Below, piece after piece: positions 48,478 to 50,437 of a DNA stretch of 50,437 nt. The first letter of the stretch is position 1. Each line of letters starts with the position of its first letter. The stretch comes from Acinetobacter lactucae (lineage in GTDB: Bacteria > Pseudomonadota > Gammaproteobacteria > Pseudomonadales > Moraxellaceae), in contig NZ_LRPE01000003.1 of the NCBI RefSeq assembly GCF_001605885.1, positions 1-50,437 of the forward strand. Direction: 5' to 3'. The notes below the pieces were generated by a model that saw nothing but the letters and a program-made list of their open reading frames with translations, was not told the DNA's origin and ran no database searches. A program made the position numbers and the translations under genes.

Positions 48478-49797
48478 TTAACCGCCAAACGCGATAAATT
48501 TAAATACCCAAAGCGCAGCAATAATCCATACCATGTACGGTACAGTTTTTGCCTTACCCGTGAATAATTTAACTAATGCATAGCTAATAAAGCCCATTGC
48601 AATACCATCAGCAATTGAATAGGTGAATGGCATAAATACAATGGTTAAAAATGCTGGAACAGCTTCAGTAATATCATCCCAATCAATGTGAGTGATGCCT
48701 TGGATCATCAACACACCAATAAACAATAAAGCTGGCGCTGTTGCAAAACCTGGTACAGATTGAGCAAGAGGTGCTAAAAATAGACAGCAGATAAATAAGA
48801 CTGCAACGACAACAGCGGTTAAACCAGTACGTCCACCTGCTGCTACACCTGAAGCTGATTCAATATATGGTGTAGTTGAAGATGTACCTAATGCGGCACC
48901 TGCAACGATTGCAGTAGAGTCTGCGAATAATGCTTTTTTCAAACGAGGTAATTTACCGTCTTGTAAAAGGCCTGCACGGTGTGATACACCAACCAAAGTA
49001 CCCGTACTGTCAAACAAGTCGACAATAAAGAATACGAAAATGACGCCGACCATACTTGCTGTAAATAGACCTTCAAAGTCCATTTGCATGAATGTTGGTG
49101 CAATTGAAGGAATTTGACCCACTACACCCTTAAATTCATTTAAACCTAAAGCAGTAGCAATGGCCGTAACAACTAAAATACTAATAATGATTGCGCCGCG
49201 AATTTTTAATTGGTGTAAAACTACAATCATTAAAAATCCAAATAGCGCTAACAATACTGTAGGTTGTTTGATATCACCCAAACCGACTAATGTCGCTTGG
49301 TTATCTACAATGATTCCAGCATTTTTTAGTGCAATTAGTGCTAGGAATAAACCAATACCCCCACCAATTGCAAACTTAAGTGACATCGGAATCGCATTGA
49401 CAATCGCTTCACGAATTTTAAAAAAGCTAATTGCAAGAAAAACAAGGCCTGAAACAAAAACAGCCGCTAAAGCTGTTTGCCATGGCACGCCCATCCCCAT
49501 ACAAACCGAGTAGGTAAAGTAAGCGTTTAAACCCATACCAGGGGCCAGTGCGATTGGATAATTTGCAATGATCCCCATTACTAAACATCCGATTGCTGCT
49601 GCCAAACAGGTCGCAACGAATACGGCACCATGATCCATGCCGGTTTCAGATAAAATGAGTGGATTGACAATAATGATGTAACACATCGTTAGGAATGTAG
49701 TTACACCAGCAAGAACTTCAGTTCGGAAAGTGGTTTTATTGTCGCTTAACTTAAATAAACGCTCTAACCAGCCTGCCGAAGAATTGGGCGCCGCCAT
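48478..49797 (-). CDS. AzgA-type NCS2 purine-base permease
   Basis: A 439-residue inner-membrane transporter with about 12-14 hydrophobic segments. The motifs TTFLTMCYIIIVNP, ALAPGMGLNAYF and VGVSHRAGLL and the TPYIESASGVAAGGRTGLTA segment are typical of the AzgA branch of NCS2, which imports adenine, guanine or hypoxanthine with protons. The next gene downstream is an adenine deaminase, so adenine is the best guess. AGAGG lies 8 bases before the ATG. An inverted repeat upstream (49852-49877) may be its operator. Confidence 0.92.
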   Translation of the reverse strand: MAAPNSSAGWLERLFKLSDNKTTFRTEVLAGVTTFLTMCYIIIVNPLILSETGMDHGAVFVATCLAAAIGCLVMGIIANYPIALAPGMGLNAYFTYSVCMGMGVPWQTALAAVFVSGLVFLAISFFKIREAIVNAIPMSLKFAIGGGIGLFLALIALKNAGIIVDNQATLVGLGDIKQPTVLLALFGFLMIVVLHQLKIRGAIIISILVVTAIATALGLNEFKGVVGQIPSIAPTFMQMDFEGLFTASMVGVIFVFFIVDLFDSTGTLVGVSHRAGLLQDGKLPRLKKALFADSTAIVAGAALGTSSTTPYIESASGVAAGGRTGLTAVVVAVLFICCLFLAPLAQSVPGFATAPALLFIGVLMIQGITHIDWDDITEAVPAFLTIVFMPFTYSIADGIAMGFISYALVKLFTGKAKTVPYMVWIIAALWVFKFIAFGG

Positions 49798-49851
49798 AAG
49801 TAGCCTCTATGCAAAATCTGAACTGTGGAATATTTACGTCTATGTAGGTCG

Positions 49852-49877
49852 CTGAACAATATTGTTTTTCTGTTCAG
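49852..49877. promoter_or_regulatory. inverted repeat upstream of the purine permease gene
   Basis: CTGAACA (49852-49858) and TGTTCAG (49871-49877) are perfect inverted copies 12 bases apart, 55-80 bases upstream of the permease ATG. The position fits an operator for a purine-responsive repressor; no factor can be named. The rest of the 49798-50118 gap holds the hairpin at 49980-50010 and no gene. Confidence 0.45.
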
Positions 49878-49979
49878 TCCTATACACAAGAATCTCAAAT
49901 TTTAGAAGCAACAAATATGCCACTCATTTGATGTCTGTTTTCATACATAGCAAATAACCACAGCCCCTCTTGAAACACA

Positions 49980-50010
49980 AAAAAGCTGCATAACCCCTAT
50001 GCAGCTTTTT
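49980..50010 (-). terminator. terminator between the small membrane protein and permease genes
   Basis: AAAAAGCTGCATA (49980-49992) and TATGCAGCTTTTT (49998-50010) form a perfect 13-bp stem with a 5-base loop and T runs on both strands. It most likely ends the leftward transcript of the gene at 50119. Confidence 0.9.
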
Positions 50011-50118
50011 TACTATACGTTCAATAAGTTTAACAGATTCAACAGAAACATGATCAAAAATTATGAAAAGATATGACCAATGACACTGTAAAAGTTAGAA
50101 ATTTATAGCTCGTTATTG

Positions 50119-50346
50119 TTAGAAAATAATTTTTTTCTCACCGATATATTCTTGCATATTATAAGAAGCTAAATTGCTGTGATGAGCATGGTTTGGGTTA
50201 CGTTCTATACTTTGCAGGTTTCTTTCAGCTTCTTGTATGATCCGCATGAGCTCTTGATGTCTTTTATTTTGAGTATCTAAATAGGCCCAATACCCTAATA
50301 CAAAGACAATACTTACACACAACACTATTAATACTTTATTGATCAT
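50119..50346 (-). CDS. small membrane-anchored protein
   Basis: A 75-residue protein with one N-terminal hydrophobic helix (about residues 4-22, VLIVLCVSIVFVLGYWAYL) followed by a charged helical part and a His/Asn-rich stretch (NPNHAHHSN). No family is recognised. The helix could be an uncleaved anchor with the tail in the periplasm. The gene is followed on its strand by a terminator 108 bases away. Confidence 0.6.
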   Translation of the reverse strand: MINKVLIVLCVSIVFVLGYWAYLDTQNKRHQELMRIIQEAERNLQSIERNPNHAHHSNLASYNMQEYIGEKKIIF

Positions 50347-50437
50347 TATTATTATCTCTATGTTTTTAATGTTAATGATCTTAACAAAAAATTATAGCTT
50401 TGTGAATATTTTCACATTTACTTACAATAATACAATC
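50347..50437. other. right edge of the window
   Basis: The last 91 bases are AT-rich and presumably promoter for the gene at 50119; nothing else can be supported. Confidence 0.4.

Overview
The window looks like a chromosomal core segment of an Acinetobacter species, most likely the A. baumannii / A. calcoaceticus complex. The evidence is the low G+C coding style, a CsrA with an extended tail, an inactive dihydroorotase paired with pyrB, a Vfr/CRP gene divergent from a YhfA-like OsmC gene, an AAHS transporter beside an OprD-family porin, and very short intergenic hairpin terminators. I see no rRNA, tRNA, CRISPR array, prophage or intact insertion sequence. Species assignment is inference from protein recognition, not from a search.

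Layout. 0.5-3.2 kb: an aromatic-acid type transporter and an OprD-type porin, an inner/outer membrane uptake pair without catabolic genes beside it. 3.3-8.4 kb: a long-form ketoacyl-ACP synthase III and the RNA helicase HrpA. 8.4-12.4 kb: the peroxide module ahpC ... ahpF, split by a KTSC protein, an O-methyltransferase and a DUF1653 protein. 12.5-20.9 kb: an alanine-rich lipoprotein, two unrelated glutathione transferases, a large secreted nuclease (ExeM/NucH type), trmB, a DUF2520 dehydrogenase-like protein and a membrane-anchored DUF937-OmpA protein. 21-23.8 kb: pyrB with a catalytically dead pyrC' behind it. 24-31.2 kb: rlmKL, a CinA-like protein with a degraded motif, clpB with a recognisable heat-shock promoter, and a secreted M23 peptidase.

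31.2-33.1 kb is the most disturbed stretch. It holds an acetyltransferase pseudogene that has lost its middle, then an OsmC-family gene, then a 294-bp element with 25-bp terminal inverted repeats (a MITE or internally deleted IS) sitting between osmC and crp/vfr. 33.2-40.7 kb: tas, an M48 lipoprotein protease, purA-hisZ, an unrecognised lipoprotein and an Epd/GAPDH-type dehydrogenase. 40.9-46.5 kb: alaS, lysC, csrA, rnhB and a small cysteine-rich lipoprotein. 46.8-50.4 kb: cytochrome b561 and an adenine salvage pair (AzgA-type permease and adenine deaminase) separated by two tandem hairpins that look like an attenuator.

No obviously new multi-gene system is present. The items most worth checking are the terminal-inverted-repeat element next to crp, the acetyltransferase pseudogene, the tandem hairpins before the adenine deaminase gene, the inverted repeat before the purine permease, the pseudo-dihydroorotase, and several orphan envelope proteins.
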